64,000 nt of DNA from Tannerella sp. oral taxon 808 (GCA_002890585.1 MIQB01000002.1:1-64000), one strand, 5' to 3'; shown: positions 49,098-58,977, counted from the stretch's first letter. Made by a program: numbers and translations. Notes: a model not told the origin generated them from the sequence alone.

Positions 49098-49472
49098 ATG
49101 CCTCATATCCAAATCAAACGCGTTTACGACCCCGCAGCGCCCACCGACGGCCTCCGCATCTTAGTCGACCGGCTCTGGCCGCGCGGCATCCGCAAAGGCG
49201 CCCTCCCCTACGACCTCTGGGCCAAAGACATCACCCCGAGCCCCGCGCTCCGCCAATGGTTCCACGAAGATCCCGTGCAGCGCTGGCCCGAGTTCGAGCA
49301 GCGCTATCGCATAGAGCTTGACACCGCCCCCACCACGGATGCCTTTGTCGATCAGTTGAAGGATCACAAAACCATCACCCTGCTCTACGCATCCAAAGAC
49401 ACCGTACACAACCACGCCCTCATCCTCCAAGATTACCTCACGCAGCGCCTGCGCCCAGAAAACAATCATTAA
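49098..49472 (+). CDS. DUF488 family protein
   Basis: A 124-residue protein. IKRVYDPAAPTDGLRILVDRLWPRGI at the start and LWAKDITPSPALRQWFHEDP are signatures of DUF488. Function is not established; the family is cytoplasmic and widespread. A longer frame from 49026 would run out of the 41-bp array, so the ATG at 49098 is preferred. Confidence 0.9.
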   Translation: MPHIQIKRVYDPAAPTDGLRILVDRLWPRGIRKGALPYDLWAKDITPSPALRQWFHEDPVQRWPEFEQRYRIELDTAPTTDAFVDQLKDHKTITLLYASKDTVHNHALILQDYLTQRLRPENNH

Positions 49473-49545
49473 GCGCGACGGGCGTAGCACAGCGGGCCTT
49501 CTGTTAAAGTCTATAAGATCAACAACCGCAGGTGGGGGAAGTGCG

Positions 49546-49553
49546 TACGTTTG
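49546..49553 (+). promoter_or_regulatory. Candidate -7 box upstream of the Ser/Arg-rich secreted protein
   Basis: TACGTTTG matches TAnnTTTG and lies 100 bp before the start at 49654. No clear -33 box is seen. Confidence 0.4.
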
Positions 49554-49653
49554 TCCTCACAAGAACCCACGCGGGGCAACAACCCCTTAAACTTCAGCAA
49601 AACACCCCGTCAATAAGGGTGCAAAAACCACATTAAAACGAGGAGATACAGAA

Positions 49654-51075
49654 ATGAAAACAATGAAATCAGCTTACCTGACCGCACTCATGCTGCTCGT
49701 GGCCTTCGGAGCCGCAGCGCAAGATGAGTACTACGACGACGTGTATTTCTCCGGTAAAACCAAAAAGAGAGAACGCACAGACGAACGCCGCCGCACAACA
49801 GCCTCCGAGCAAACAGCCTCGCGCCAACGCTACAGCCGCGACGACGATCGAGACGTAGACGCCTACAACCGTCGTTACAACAGCTCCGAAGCAGATTATA
49901 ACGACTACGATCGCGACGACGACCGAAAAGTGAACGCCCGCGAACGCCGCGGCGACAACGAATACTCCGAACGCATCGTCCGCTACCACTCGCCCAGCAA
50001 AATCACCATCACCGGCGCCGACAACGTAGACCTGAACCTCAGCGACGGATACTACTCCTACAGCTACGACACGGACTACTCCGGCGACCGCACCAACGTG
50101 AATGTGAACGTCAACATCGGAAACGGCTGGGACACGTGGTACTCCTGGTACGACCCCTGGTATTACGGCGGCTTCTACTCCCCTTGGCGCTACTCCTGGC
50201 GCTGGCGCAACGCCTACTGGGGCTGGAGCTTCGGCTGGGGCGGATTCTACACCGGGTGGTACGACCCCTGGTATGACCCCTGGTGCGGATGCTGTGGCTA
50301 CTACGGCAGCTACTGGGGCTATCGCAGCGCCGACTACTACTATCCCTACCACCAGACGAACAATTACTACTACGGCTGGGACGCAGGCAATCGCGACAAC
50401 CGCCGCGACTACTCCTCGCGTTCCACCACCTATCGCAGCTCCTCCGACGGACGGTATGGCGATGGCTACGCCTCCTCACGCTCCACCACCTACCGCAGCA
50501 GCTCGTCAGACAACGACATCCGCTCCTCATCGAGCCGCAGCAGCCGCAGCTCAAGCTACGACCGCACAGCAGACGACATCTACAGCAGCCGCTCCTCGCG
50601 CAGCTCGTCCAGCTACGATGGCAACAGCACACGCTCTTCCTCACGCAGCTCGTCCAGCTACTACGACGGCGGAAGCAGCCGATCCTCCTCGCGGAGCTCA
50701 TCGGGCTATTACGACGGTGGGAGCAGCCGATCGTCGCGCAGCTCGTCTAACTACGACGGCAATAGCACACGCTCCTCACGCAGCTCATCAGGCTACTACG
50801 ATGGCGGAAGCAGTCGCTCGTCAGGCAGCTATTCGGGCAGCAGCACACGGTCTTCGTCGCGGAGCTCTTCGGGGTACTACGACGGCGGAAGCAGCCGCTC
50901 GTCAGGGAGCTACTCAGGCAGCAGCACACGCTCCAGCAGCTACGGAAGCAGCCGCTCCAGCAGCAGCGGGAGCTTCGGCGGAAGCAGCACACGCTCATCA
51001 AGTAGCAGCAGCGGAAGCTATAGCAGTGGCGGAGGCGGCAGCAGTCGCTCAAGCAGCGGAGGCGGCCGGCGTTGA
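49654..51075 (+). CDS. Exported low-complexity protein, Tyr/Trp-rich core and Ser/Arg repeats
   Basis: A 473-residue protein of no recognised family. A signal peptide (residues 1-22, ending AAAQ) is followed by a charged Arg/Asp/Tyr region. Then comes an aromatic core (about 165-250) with repeated WYDPWY and WGWSFGWGG-type motifs, and a tail of about 200 residues of SSSRSSSGYYDGG-type repeats. Similar W/Y-rich proteins occur in Bacteroidetes but their role is unknown; surface attachment or matrix formation is possible. It is followed by a strong terminator. Confidence 0.7.
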   Translation: MKTMKSAYLTALMLLVAFGAAAQDEYYDDVYFSGKTKKRERTDERRRTTASEQTASRQRYSRDDDRDVDAYNRRYNSSEADYNDYDRDDDRKVNARERRGDNEYSERIVRYHSPSKITITGADNVDLNLSDGYYSYSYDTDYSGDRTNVNVNVNIGNGWDTWYSWYDPWYYGGFYSPWRYSWRWRNAYWGWSFGWGGFYTGWYDPWYDPWCGCCGYYGSYWGYRSADYYYPYHQTNNYYYGWDAGNRDNRRDYSSRSTTYRSSSDGRYGDGYASSRSTTYRSSSSDNDIRSSSSRSSRSSSYDRTADDIYSSRSSRSSSSYDGNSTRSSSRSSSSYYDGGSSRSSSRSSSGYYDGGSSRSSRSSSNYDGNSTRSSRSSSGYYDGGSSRSSGSYSGSSTRSSSRSSSGYYDGGSSRSSGSYSGSSTRSSSYGSSRSSSSGSFGGSSTRSSSSSSGSYSSGGGGSSRSSSGGGRR

Positions 51076-51153
51076 GAGGCGCATACCCCCCCACACAGAA
51101 ACGAAGAGCAAAATGAGATCTCGTAACGCATAAAACAGATCAAGACAACACAA

Positions 51154-51200
51154 AGAGGGTGTGCCGGAGGTTTTCCCCCCATGGCACACGCTCTTTTTTT
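51154..51200 (+). terminator. Terminator after the Ser/Arg-rich protein gene
   Basis: AGAGGGTGTGCC pairs with GGCACACGCTCT with one mismatch, then a run of seven or more T. Confidence 0.85.
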
Positions 51201-51307
51201 ATGACACACATAAAAACAGAATCGGCCGATCCGAAATGATGACCCGAGAGGGGAGGAACCGATTCGCAATACACCGTAAACCATAAAACAAAAAGGAGAA
51301 CAAGAAG

Positions 51308-52927
51308 ATGAGAAAAGAAGCATACATCGCAGCCTTGCTGCTCTGCGGCAGCGGGCTGTGGGCACAGCAGGAGATGGACGCCTACCGATACTCGCAAACG
51401 GACCTCAACGGCACGGCGCGATCGATGAGCATGGGCGGAGCCTTTGGCGCACTGGGCGGCGACATGTCGGCCATGTCGCACAACCCGGCCGGCATCGGCG
51501 TCTACCGCAGCTCAGAGTTAGAAACCACACTCTCCCTGACACGCACCGACACGAAGACAACCTGGACAGGCACCCAAACGACACAGGGACGCAACGCACT
51601 GAGATTCGATAACTTCTCGTACGTCGGATATATCCCCACAGGCTACGACGCCGGCATCCGCAGCTGGAACTTCGGCGTGGCTTATAACCGCGTGAAGGAT
51701 TTCAACCGCTCCTATCGCGCCACGGGCCGCCCCGCCCGCTCGCTGGCAGACTACGCAGCCATGCGTACCTCCACGGCGCGCGAAAACAACGGACGGATTC
51801 TTGGCCTGGCCGAGGATAAGCTCGCCGCCCGCAACGCATACTCAGACCTCACAGGCGACTGGCTGTCGGTACTTGGCTACAAATCGGGCTTCTTCGGAAC
51901 GAAATACGACGGCCTCAACGACGCCTACTTCAGCAGCTTCGGGGCATACAACAGCGGCGGCGTCTGGAACACCGTCTCGCCTAACGAATCCACGATGGAC
52001 ATCCGCGAAAGCGGCCAGGCGGTGGAATACAATTTCTCGGGATCGATGAACATCTCCGACCGCGTCTTCCTCGGCGCCACAATCGGTGTGCTCGACATCG
52101 ACTACCACCTGAACTCCACCATGCGCGACGCCTTCAAGGGCAGCGATTACCTGCAAATGGAAAACGCCTACGAGACCGACGGCACGGGCTACTCCATCAA
52201 CATCGGCGCCATCATCCGGCCCATCGACGAGCTGCGACTCGGCGTGGCGTACAACTCGCCGCGGTGGTACAAGATGACAGATCGCGCCTATGCCACGGGC
52301 GAGAGTTACTCCGCGGCCGACACCAAGAACCCCCTCATGCGCAGCAGCACGCCGCAGGATCAAGCCACGTATGAATACAGCTTCCGCGGCCCCGATCGCT
52401 GGATCATCAGCGCCGCCGGCGTCATCGGCCATGAGGCCATCGTGAGCATGGATTACGAGCTGACAAACTACCGCCACATGCGCCTCGGCAGTCGAGACGA
52501 AGACACCTATTACGCCGACATCACGCAGCAGGCCGAGCGCGACTTCAAGGTGGCGCAGACGCTCAAGCTCGGAGCCGAGTATCGCGTCACACCGCAGTTC
52601 TCCGTCCGCGCCGGCTACGTCTGGCAGGCCTCGCCCATGCAAGGGCGGCTCACGGAGGGCGGCGAGATTTTCACCTCCGGCACCGTCACACATTACACCA
52701 CCGTAGGCACGGCCAATAGCCTCACCGTCGGCCTCGGATACCGCTTCACGCCGAGCTTCTACATGGATGTGGCCTGCGTCTACCGCACCGCCCAGGAGCA
52801 GCTCCACCCCTTCTCCGACATCCCCCTCCAAGACGCCTCGCGCCACCTCAGCCCCCTCTCCGCCGACGTGGCCAAGGTCGACCTGAAGACAACGCGCCTG
52901 GCCCTGACCTTCGGGTATCGCTTCTGA
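51308..52927 (+). CDS. Outer-membrane beta-barrel protein, OmpP1/FadL-like
   Basis: A 539-residue protein. The signal peptide ends near residue 20 (GLWAQQ), then ARSMSMGGAFGALGGDMSAMSHNPAGIGVYRSSE, a signature of OmpP1/FadL/TodX-type hydrophobic-compound transporters. The C-terminus ends in an aromatic residue (FGYRF), as expected for barrel proteins recognised by BamA. It probably forms a 14-strand barrel for uptake of a hydrophobic substrate. A strong terminator follows. Confidence 0.82.
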   Translation: MRKEAYIAALLLCGSGLWAQQEMDAYRYSQTDLNGTARSMSMGGAFGALGGDMSAMSHNPAGIGVYRSSELETTLSLTRTDTKTTWTGTQTTQGRNALRFDNFSYVGYIPTGYDAGIRSWNFGVAYNRVKDFNRSYRATGRPARSLADYAAMRTSTARENNGRILGLAEDKLAARNAYSDLTGDWLSVLGYKSGFFGTKYDGLNDAYFSSFGAYNSGGVWNTVSPNESTMDIRESGQAVEYNFSGSMNISDRVFLGATIGVLDIDYHLNSTMRDAFKGSDYLQMENAYETDGTGYSINIGAIIRPIDELRLGVAYNSPRWYKMTDRAYATGESYSAADTKNPLMRSSTPQDQATYEYSFRGPDRWIISAAGVIGHEAIVSMDYELTNYRHMRLGSRDEDTYYADITQQAERDFKVAQTLKLGAEYRVTPQFSVRAGYVWQASPMQGRLTEGGEIFTSGTVTHYTTVGTANSLTVGLGYRFTPSFYMDVACVYRTAQEQLHPFSDIPLQDASRHLSPLSADVAKVDLKTTRLALTFGYRF

Positions 52928-53005
52928 CGCACCAGCCGCAGATCGCGGCGCAGCGGCAATAGGGGCGCCTCGGCCGAATGATCCGATCATTCGCGGAAGC
53001 CGCAG

Positions 53006-53040
53006 GGAGCCGATTGATCCAATCAATCGGCTCCTTTTTT
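53006..53040 (+). terminator. Strong terminator of the OmpP1-like gene, first unit of an array
   Basis: GGAGCCGATTGAT and ATCAATCGGCTCC form a perfect 13-bp stem with a CCA loop, followed by six T. It is in phase (40 bp) with the following array units, which keep the right half and T-run but not the left arm. Confidence 0.88.
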
Positions 53041-53540
53041 CATTGACAGCCATTTGATTCAATCAAACGGTTCCTTTTTTCGCTGACAGCCATTTGATTC
53101 AATCAATTCTTTCCTTTTTTCGCTGGCAGCCATTTGATTCAATCAAACGCCTCCTTTTTTCCGTGGCAACCATTTGATTCAATCAAACGGCTCCTTTTTT
53201 CGTTGACAGCCATTTGATCCAATCAAACGCTTCCTTTTTTCCGTGGCAACCATTTGTCTGAGACAATGGGGCCAAAAAGTTTTTTTCAGGTGATTGTCTG
53301 AGACAATGGGGCCAAAAAGTTTTTTTCAAGCCATTGTCTGAGACAATGAGCCCAAAAAGTTTTTTTCAAGCCATTGTCTGAGACAATGGGCCCAAAAAGT
53401 TTTTTTCAAGCCATTGTCTGAGACAATGGGGTCACGCCAAGGTGCCGATTGTCTAAGCATTTCGGGTTACGCCGCGGCCATCAATTGTCTTTGATTTTCG
53501 GGTCACGCGGGGGCACCTAATTGTCTGCAGCATCCAAATG
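53011..53540. repeat. Tandem array with 40-bp period and an in-phase unit switch
   Basis: CATTTGATTCAATCAAACGG-type units recur at 53051, 53091, 53131, 53171 and 53211, 40 bp apart, following the terminator at 53011. From 53251 the core changes to CCATTGTCTGAGACAATGG (nine-base arms, one central base) at 53251, 53291, 53331, 53371 and 53411, with the same 40-bp step. After 53440 decayed ATTGTCT copies follow at 35-36 bp. The array lies between the porin and sigma genes. Confidence 0.95.
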
Positions 53541-53741
53541 TTTTGATTGATGGAAAACGAAAGCCCCCGTTTCGTACAATACCCCATCCAGACAGCCCCG
53601 CGGCCTAAGATGCTGCTTTGCAGGCCGATTGTTTCTACTTTTCTTTGCCGCCACAAACAAAAAGATAACCCCCAACCCCACACAAAAACCCACACTGCCT
53701 ATTGCATACACATTACTCTGAAACCAAATATTTAAGATGTA

Positions 53742-54335
53742 ATGAATACGATGAAATCGAAGACCGACGAGGAGTTGGTCGCGATGTATGCAAAAGGAAA
53801 CAACAGCGCTTTCGATGCCTTACTCAATCGCTACAAGCACACCATCCACACGTATATCTACTTCAGTGTGCGCGATCGTGACACGACGGAAGACATCTTC
53901 CAAGAGACCTTCGTAAAGGTCATCACCACCATCAAGCAGGGCCGATACACCGAGAGCGGACGCTTCAAAGCCTGGGTGACGCGCATTGCGCACAACCTCA
54001 TCATCGACTACTTCCGCCAGGAGCGCAACGCCAACACCATCTCCAACGACGAGGTGGCCGTAGACCTTTTCAACAACATGCGCCTCTGCGAAAAAACAAT
54101 CGAAGAGATGCTCATAAACGACCAAATCCTGGAAGACGTCAAGAAGATGATCCGCTTCCTGCCGCCCAACCAGCGCGAGGTGCTCGAAATGCGCTACTAC
54201 GGCGAGCTGAGCTTCAAGGAGATCGCCGCCCGCACCGGCGTCAGCATCAACACCGCCTTGGGGCGCATGCGTTACGCCATCCTCAACATGCGGCGCATGG
54301 TGGCCGAAAATCGCATCGAGCTATCCATGGCCTGA
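53742..54335 (+). CDS. ECF-type RNA polymerase sigma factor
   Basis: A 197-residue sigma-70 family protein. Region 2 (residues about 20-90) contains DIFQETFVKVI and FKAWVTRIAHNLIIDYFRQ, and region 4 (about 135-185) contains LPPNQREVLEMRYYGELSFKEIAARTGVSINTALGRMRYA. It probably directs polymerase to a stress or envelope regulon. No anti-sigma gene lies next to it. M1 and M4 are both possible starts. A terminator follows. Confidence 0.92.
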   Translation: MNTMKSKTDEELVAMYAKGNNSAFDALLNRYKHTIHTYIYFSVRDRDTTEDIFQETFVKVITTIKQGRYTESGRFKAWVTRIAHNLIIDYFRQERNANTISNDEVAVDLFNNMRLCEKTIEEMLINDQILEDVKKMIRFLPPNQREVLEMRYYGELSFKEIAARTGVSINTALGRMRYAILNMRRMVAENRIELSMA

Positions 54336-54369
54336 GGGGGGCGAGGAGCGAAAAGCGAAGCACAGCGAA

Positions 54370-54429
54370 GAGCCTGCCGGCGAAAAGAAGGAGAGTTCCC
54401 CCTTCTGCCGCCGGCAGGCTCCTTGTTTT
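54370..54429 (+). terminator. Terminator after the sigma factor gene
   Basis: GAGCCTGCCGGC pairs perfectly with GCCGGCAGGCTC, followed by CTTGTTTTAT. Confidence 0.85.
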
Positions 54430-54469
54430 ATCGTCAAGCAAAGATGGCCTCACGAATTTTCAGGTATAC

Positions 54470-54750
54470 CAAGCATGCGCCCCGAAGGGGCTACTCAACC
54501 CAGCCCAGGGCAACGCCCTGGGTTACGGGTGCCCCAACAACATTCCCGCGCCCTGCAAATCTCCCCCCACCCTGCCCCCAGCAGGGTGGGGGGAGATTTG
54601 CAGGGCGCGGGAGAGATCAAACGGACATCGCATCCCCAGGGTGCCGCGCCGCCCGGAAGGCGCCGCTCTACCCTGGGCTAAGGTCTCGTTACCCCATTCG
54701 GTGTAACTCGTTGCCCCCTCAGGGCGCACCGAATACACGCCTCATTTCCC
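54470..54750. repeat. Intergenic element with a perfect 31-bp inverted repeat
   Basis: Arms at 54545-54575 and 54581-54611 are perfect 31-bp inverted copies around CCCCA. The flanks (AACCCAGCCCAGGG..., CTACCCTGGGCT, CCTCAGGGCGCACC) match those of the element at 1-540, so both belong to one dispersed family with different hairpin interiors. No gene is seen in this gap. Confidence 0.85.
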
Positions 54751-54760
54751 ATTTTCGCCT

Positions 54761-56137
54761 TTAGCTCCCCATTTTCCACTCCGTTCTGATCCTCCACGCG
54801 TCAGGGAAGAGGTTGTTAGCGCGCGCCCCGAGTTGCTTCACAAACCCCAAGGGCAAACCGCGATACGCAGCAATCGCATACCCGCGCGGCACATCCCCGG
54901 GCAGCACCATCGCCTCGCGCCGCAAATAACGCAGCGCCCCCTCCCGCGACAGCTCCACCCGCGGAAAAGCCCCGCCACGCAACGCCGTACTCAGCGCCAG
55001 CGCCGCCGCAGGCACCACATCGCGCCCCTTCACCTCGCCCACCGCAACGCCGGCCGCGATCACCTGCACCTGCTCCTCAAGCGCCGCCAACACCTCGCCA
55101 AACACACGCGGCACAGCCCGCACATGCGCATCCCCCACCATTTCAAACGCATAATCTCCTGGCGACGCGATCCACGCCTTCACCTGTTCAGGCACAGGCC
55201 GGTGTGCCCTGCGTCGCCTCATTCGTCGGTTTACCGGGCGCGTCGCCTCATCCGGTTTGCGCATGACGGCCAAGCAAAACCCCTCGCCCCGCGTGCGATG
55301 CGGAAAAAATCGGCTGATGGGCAGCCCCCCCACGAGCGCGCCGCCGACGCCCCACTCCTCAGGCGCCTCAACAGGCAACGCCTCAGCCCCGAGCGCCTCA
55401 GCGAGATAGCGAAGATTCGCCTCGTTCTCTTCCGTGTTCAGCGTGCACGTGCAATACACCAACAACCCGCCCGGACGCAGCGCTGGCCACACATCGTGCA
55501 CGATGCGCCGCCCGCGCGCAGCACAGAGCCTCACCGCCTCCGGACTCCACTCCGCACGCGCCGCAGGTGCCTTGCGAAACATGCCCTCGCCCGAACAAGG
55601 CACATCGGCCACAATCACATCGAAGCAATGCACCGCCCGGCCAAACTCCTTCGGATCGCTCTGGGTCACCACGCCATTCACCGCGCCCCACTTCGCCAAG
55701 TTTTCACAGAGCGTCCGGCAGCGACTGCGGATCACTTCGTTGCTCACCAACAGGCTGCCCGCAGGCAGCACATCGAGCAGATGCGTCGATTTCCCCCCCG
55801 GCGCAGCGCAGAGATCAAGCACCACGGCCGGCTGTGCGACATATTGCCGCACAGCCTGCTCTACGAACATCGACGCAGCCTCTTGCACATAGTACGCGCC
55901 TGCATGCAGCCGTGGATCCAGTGTAAACGCAGGTCGCTCCGTGAGGTAACGCCCCGTCGCACACCACGGCACGCCTCCCTCCGCAGCCGCAATCACCTCC
56001 CCCACCTCTTTCTTTCGGTTTACACGCAGGCTCACCGGCGGCACATCGCCCAGCGCCCGCTCGAGCGCCTCATACTCATCGCCCAGCAGGCAGCGCATGC
56101 GTTCCGCGAACGCCTTGGGAAGTAGTTCTTGATTCAT
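54761..56137 (-). CDS. RsmF-like rRNA cytosine-C5 methyltransferase
   Basis: A 458-residue SAM-dependent enzyme. Motif I is VLDLCAAPGGKSTHL, motif IV DVPCSGEGMFRK with the release Cys, and motif VI YCTCTLNTEENE with the catalytic TC pair. These define the NOP2/RsmB/RsmF class of m5C RNA methyltransferases. The C-terminal domain is like the RsmF-type extension. The ATG at 56137 is preferred to 56167, as the latter lies within the terminator region of asd. It probably modifies 16S rRNA; the exact site is not determinable. Confidence 0.9.
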   Translation of the reverse strand: MNQELLPKAFAERMRCLLGDEYEALERALGDVPPVSLRVNRKKEVGEVIAAAEGGVPWCATGRYLTERPAFTLDPRLHAGAYYVQEAASMFVEQAVRQYVAQPAVVLDLCAAPGGKSTHLLDVLPAGSLLVSNEVIRSRCRTLCENLAKWGAVNGVVTQSDPKEFGRAVHCFDVIVADVPCSGEGMFRKAPAARAEWSPEAVRLCAARGRRIVHDVWPALRPGGLLVYCTCTLNTEENEANLRYLAEALGAEALPVEAPEEWGVGGALVGGLPISRFFPHRTRGEGFCLAVMRKPDEATRPVNRRMRRRRAHRPVPEQVKAWIASPGDYAFEMVGDAHVRAVPRVFGEVLAALEEQVQVIAAGVAVGEVKGRDVVPAAALALSTALRGGAFPRVELSREGALRYLRREAMVLPGDVPRGYAIAAYRGLPLGFVKQLGARANNLFPDAWRIRTEWKMGS

Positions 56138-56167
56138 CTTATCACGATCGAAATACAGTCCAGACAT

Positions 56168-56200
56168 AAAAAAGGGGAACGAAGATCACGTCCGTTCCCC
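56168..56200 (-). terminator. Terminator of asd
   Basis: On the minus strand GGGGAACGGA pairs with TCGTTCCCC and is followed by a run of T. Confidence 0.8.
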
Positions 56201-56227
56201 CGGCGGCTCACGAGCCGTTTATCCGCA

Positions 56228-57235
56228 TCAGATGTTCCCCACCTTGATCAGATATTCCGCAATCTGCACCGCATTCAGCGCCGCACCCTTCCTGATCTGG
56301 TCACTGACCACCCAAAACGTCAGCCCATTCGGATTAGCAATATCCCGCCGGATCCTTCCGACGTAGACCGGATCCTTCCCAGCCACGAAGAGCGGCATCG
56401 GGTAATCCTTCTTGGCCGGTTCATCTTGCAACACAATGCCCTCTCCCGCAGCAAATGCCGCCCGCGCCTCTTCAACCGACACGGGTCGCTCCGTCTCTAC
56501 CCACACAGCCTCGCTATGCGCACGCATCACCGGCACGCGCACACACATGGCGCTTACATCCACGTCGGAGTGCATGATTTTGCGTGTCTCGTTATGCATT
56601 TTCATCTCCTCCTTCGTATACCCGTTGTCAGTAAAGACATCGATCTGCGGAATCAAGTTGTAGGCCAATTGATAGAAGAACTTATCCACCGTCGGCTCCT
56701 CGCCCTGCGCCAACTGCATGTATTGCGTCCGCAGCTCATTCATCGCTTCCGCCCCCGCGCCGCTGGCCGCCTGATACGTAGCCACGTGTACGCGTCGGAT
56801 GTGCGAGCACTTTTCAATGACGTTCAGTGCCACCACCATTTGTATCGTCGAGCAGTTCGGGTTAGCGATAATGCCTTTGGGCCGCTTCAGCGCATCCGCT
56901 GCGTTGATCTCCGGCACCACCAATGGCACCTCCGCATCCATCCGGAAAGCACTCGAGTTATCAATCATCACCGTGCCATGCTTCGTGATCGTCTCCGCAA
57001 ACGCCGTAGACGTCCCCCCTCCAGCCGACACAAACGCGACGTCAATCCCTCGGAAATCATCGTTGTGCTTCAACTCTTTCACTATGCATTCCTTTCCACG
57101 GAATTTGTACATCCGCCCCGCACTGCGCGACGAACCGAAAAGCACCAGCTCATCCACCGGGAAGTTTCGTTCCTCAAGCACCCTAAGAAACTCCTGCCCC
57201 ACGGCGCCGCTGGCTCCAACAATTGCTGCTTTCAT
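56228..57235 (-). CDS. asd: Aspartate-semialdehyde dehydrogenase
   Basis: A 335-residue enzyme that reduces aspartyl-phosphate to the semialdehyde, for lysine, methionine, threonine and diaminopimelate. GASGAVG (residues 7-13) is the NADP-binding motif, C128 in NPNCST is the active-site Cys, and [12 protein letters not shown] is the following signature. Length is normal. The metA gene at 59026 draws on its product. The terminator of the 477-residue T9SS cargo gene lies upstream at 57313-57345. Confidence 0.96.
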   Translation of the reverse strand: MKAAIVGASGAVGQEFLRVLEERNFPVDELVLFGSSRSAGRMYKFRGKECIVKELKHNDDFRGIDVAFVSAGGGTSTAFAETITKHGTVMIDNSSAFRMDAEVPLVVPEINAADALKRPKGIIANPNCSTIQMVVALNVIEKCSHIRRVHVATYQAASGAGAEAMNELRTQYMQLAQGEEPTVDKFFYQLAYNLIPQIDVFTDNGYTKEEMKMHNETRKIMHSDVDVSAMCVRVPVMRAHSEAVWVETERPVSVEEARAAFAAGEGIVLQDEPAKKDYPMPLFVAGKDPVYVGRIRRDIANPNGLTFWVVSDQIRKGAALNAVQIAEYLIKVGNI

Positions 57236-57312
57236 CTCATTTACTTTTTACTGTTTTATCTATTTCGGCGTGTCCCCTCCTCTTCCATGGGAGAGCCTGA
57301 GGGGCTTTGCGC

Positions 57313-57345
57313 AAAAAGGCTCGGAGCCGTGACAGCCCCGAGCCC
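57313..57345 (-). terminator. Terminator of the T9SS cargo gene
   Basis: On the minus strand GGGCTCGG pairs with CCGAGCC and a T-run follows. Confidence 0.8.
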
Positions 57346-57376
57346 TTTATTCTCAATTCAGAATCTATCTGCGCGA

Positions 57377-58810
57377 TTAATGAACGGCCACCTTATAAGC
57401 CTTTCCGTTGTTCATCGATACCACATAGATACCTGCGGGTACGGATACACTCTTCGTCTCACCGGCCGACAGCGTCACGCTGCGATTCAACTTACCAAGT
57501 ACATTATACACGTTGGCTCTGCCAGCAGTAGCAGCCGTCATGTACAGCTGTCCGTTTTCGCTCCATACGCGTGCGCCTACCGTCTCCACGTTAGCATCGG
57601 TAGTGTATTCCAGCGTAATCGCCAAATTCTCCTGAACGCGACGCACCCGGAACGTATACGTACCATCGCCGTTATCTTTCATTATCACACCATCCTTGTC
57701 TGCGATTCTGGCATTACGGCTGGTTGTGATCTTCGGTACATTCTTTCCGCTTGCACGAACCGTGAACTTGAAGTCATCGCCGGTATTCACATCATAGATC
57801 TGCTTGTTCGGCTCCACCTGTGCATCAGTCTTGTTGTTGATCGTCACCTGACGTGTAATCGTGGGAGGCGTAGGATTATCTATTATCTCTGTCACCTTAT
57901 AGCTTCCACATCCGTTCGGCAGCCTTACCAAGACGGGCACATCGGTACTCATATCTACAATCTCACGCGCAGTCAGATCAACGCCATCAGGATCACAAGG
58001 CATCCACGTAGCGCCATTATCCATACTGTAGTAAGCCGGAGCTACCTTGAATACACTGTCTCCACTATGGATGGACGTATCCTCCCAGCTTGACCAAAGA
58101 TCTGAAGGATCACCATTAACTCCATTTACCAAAGCACCGCTCCACTTGAAAGAGAAGTGTCCGCTATCTCTCGGAGAAGCGTTCCTTCTATCCAAGTTCG
58201 TAATCTTCGGAAGGTTGAAGAACTGATACTTGACTGAATCCAGCTTGCCAGTTGCAGCTGTGTACGGAGATAATGCCACATAGCCGTGTGCGGCAGAACT
58301 CCATACGCTACTCATCTTGATTTGGAGCTGGATCTGGCCAAGATAGCCATCACGGTAGGTCGGCTCACCTTCGCTCAGCCCAATGTGCTTGAAGTTAAGC
58401 GGCAGGATAGTCGTATCCTGTGAATCCGGCAGCTTGATCGTATCGAACTCGGTGTAGACCTTACCGGTCACAGCATCCACGATGTAATGCCTCTCTAAAT
58501 GATCCTTCGGCATGTCCTTGAAGACAATCCGACGATTCTTTCCACCCGGGATGATAAAAGCGGTGTCTACACGCACCGGACATCCCTCATAAATACGAAT
58601 GCGCAAGCTGTCATTCCAAGTACTGTGCGGGGGATTTGGACGGGGAGCGGCTGGGCGATTGGGGAGACACACGTTCATAGTATCATTCCCCCTCATTACA
58701 GCATCCCACATGGGATTCCACGGCTGACCTTTCAGCTGCGCATTCGCGACGGATGATATTCCCAGCAGGGCACCCGCCGCCAACAACAATGTAAAAACTT
58801 TCCTTTTCAT
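57377..58810 (-). CDS. Exported protein with type IX sorting (T9SS) C-terminal domain
   Basis: A 477-residue protein. The signal peptide is near residues 1-25 (MKRKVFTLLLAAGALLG...NAQ), and the middle has beta-sandwich-like regions of unknown function. The last 75 residues (VYNVLGKLNRSV...PAGIYVVSMNNGKAYKVAVH) match a T9SS type A sorting domain, which directs export and surface attachment. The ATG at 58810 gives a normal signal start; the frame to 58822 lacks support. A good promoter is upstream. Ligand or enzyme activity cannot be inferred. Confidence 0.82.
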   Translation of the reverse strand: MKRKVFTLLLAAGALLGISSVANAQLKGQPWNPMWDAVMRGNDTMNVCLPNRPAAPRPNPPHSTWNDSLRIRIYEGCPVRVDTAFIIPGGKNRRIVFKDMPKDHLERHYIVDAVTGKVYTEFDTIKLPDSQDTTILPLNFKHIGLSEGEPTYRDGYLGQIQLQIKMSSVWSSAAHGYVALSPYTAATGKLDSVKYQFFNLPKITNLDRRNASPRDSGHFSFKWSGALVNGVNGDPSDLWSSWEDTSIHSGDSVFKVAPAYYSMDNGATWMPCDPDGVDLTAREIVDMSTDVPVLVRLPNGCGSYKVTEIIDNPTPPTITRQVTINNKTDAQVEPNKQIYDVNTGDDFKFTVRASGKNVPKITTSRNARIADKDGVIMKDNGDGTYTFRVRRVQENLAITLEYTTDANVETVGARVWSENGQLYMTAATAGRANVYNVLGKLNRSVTLSAGETKSVSVPAGIYVVSMNNGKAYKVAVH

Positions 58811-58848
58811 ATTAGTACACACTTGTTTAATGGTTAAATACTTGCGGG

Positions 58849-58878
58849 CAAAAGTATGCCTTCAACGGAAACCGCAAA
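58849..58878 (-). promoter_or_regulatory. Promoter of the T9SS cargo gene
   Basis: On the minus strand TTTG (58875-58878), 18 nt, TACTTTTG (58849-58856) match the Bacteroidetes consensus. Confidence 0.75.
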
Positions 58879-58969
58879 AATTCCCAGCTAAATTATTTCT
58901 GGAGGGCACGATGAGCATGCGCCACATTCGCTCCCTTCAAATGCACCATAGAGCCTATCTCGCTTTCGC

Positions 58970-58977
58970 TACATTTG
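58970..58977 (+). promoter_or_regulatory. Candidate -7 box of metA
   Basis: TACATTTG matches TAnnTTTG and lies 48 bp before the start at 59026. No clear -33 box is seen. Confidence 0.45.

Noticed and set aside
56129..58093. A 654-residue plus-strand frame over asd and the T9SS cargo
   Set aside because: It crosses two well-supported minus-strand genes and their terminators and has no recognisable domain.
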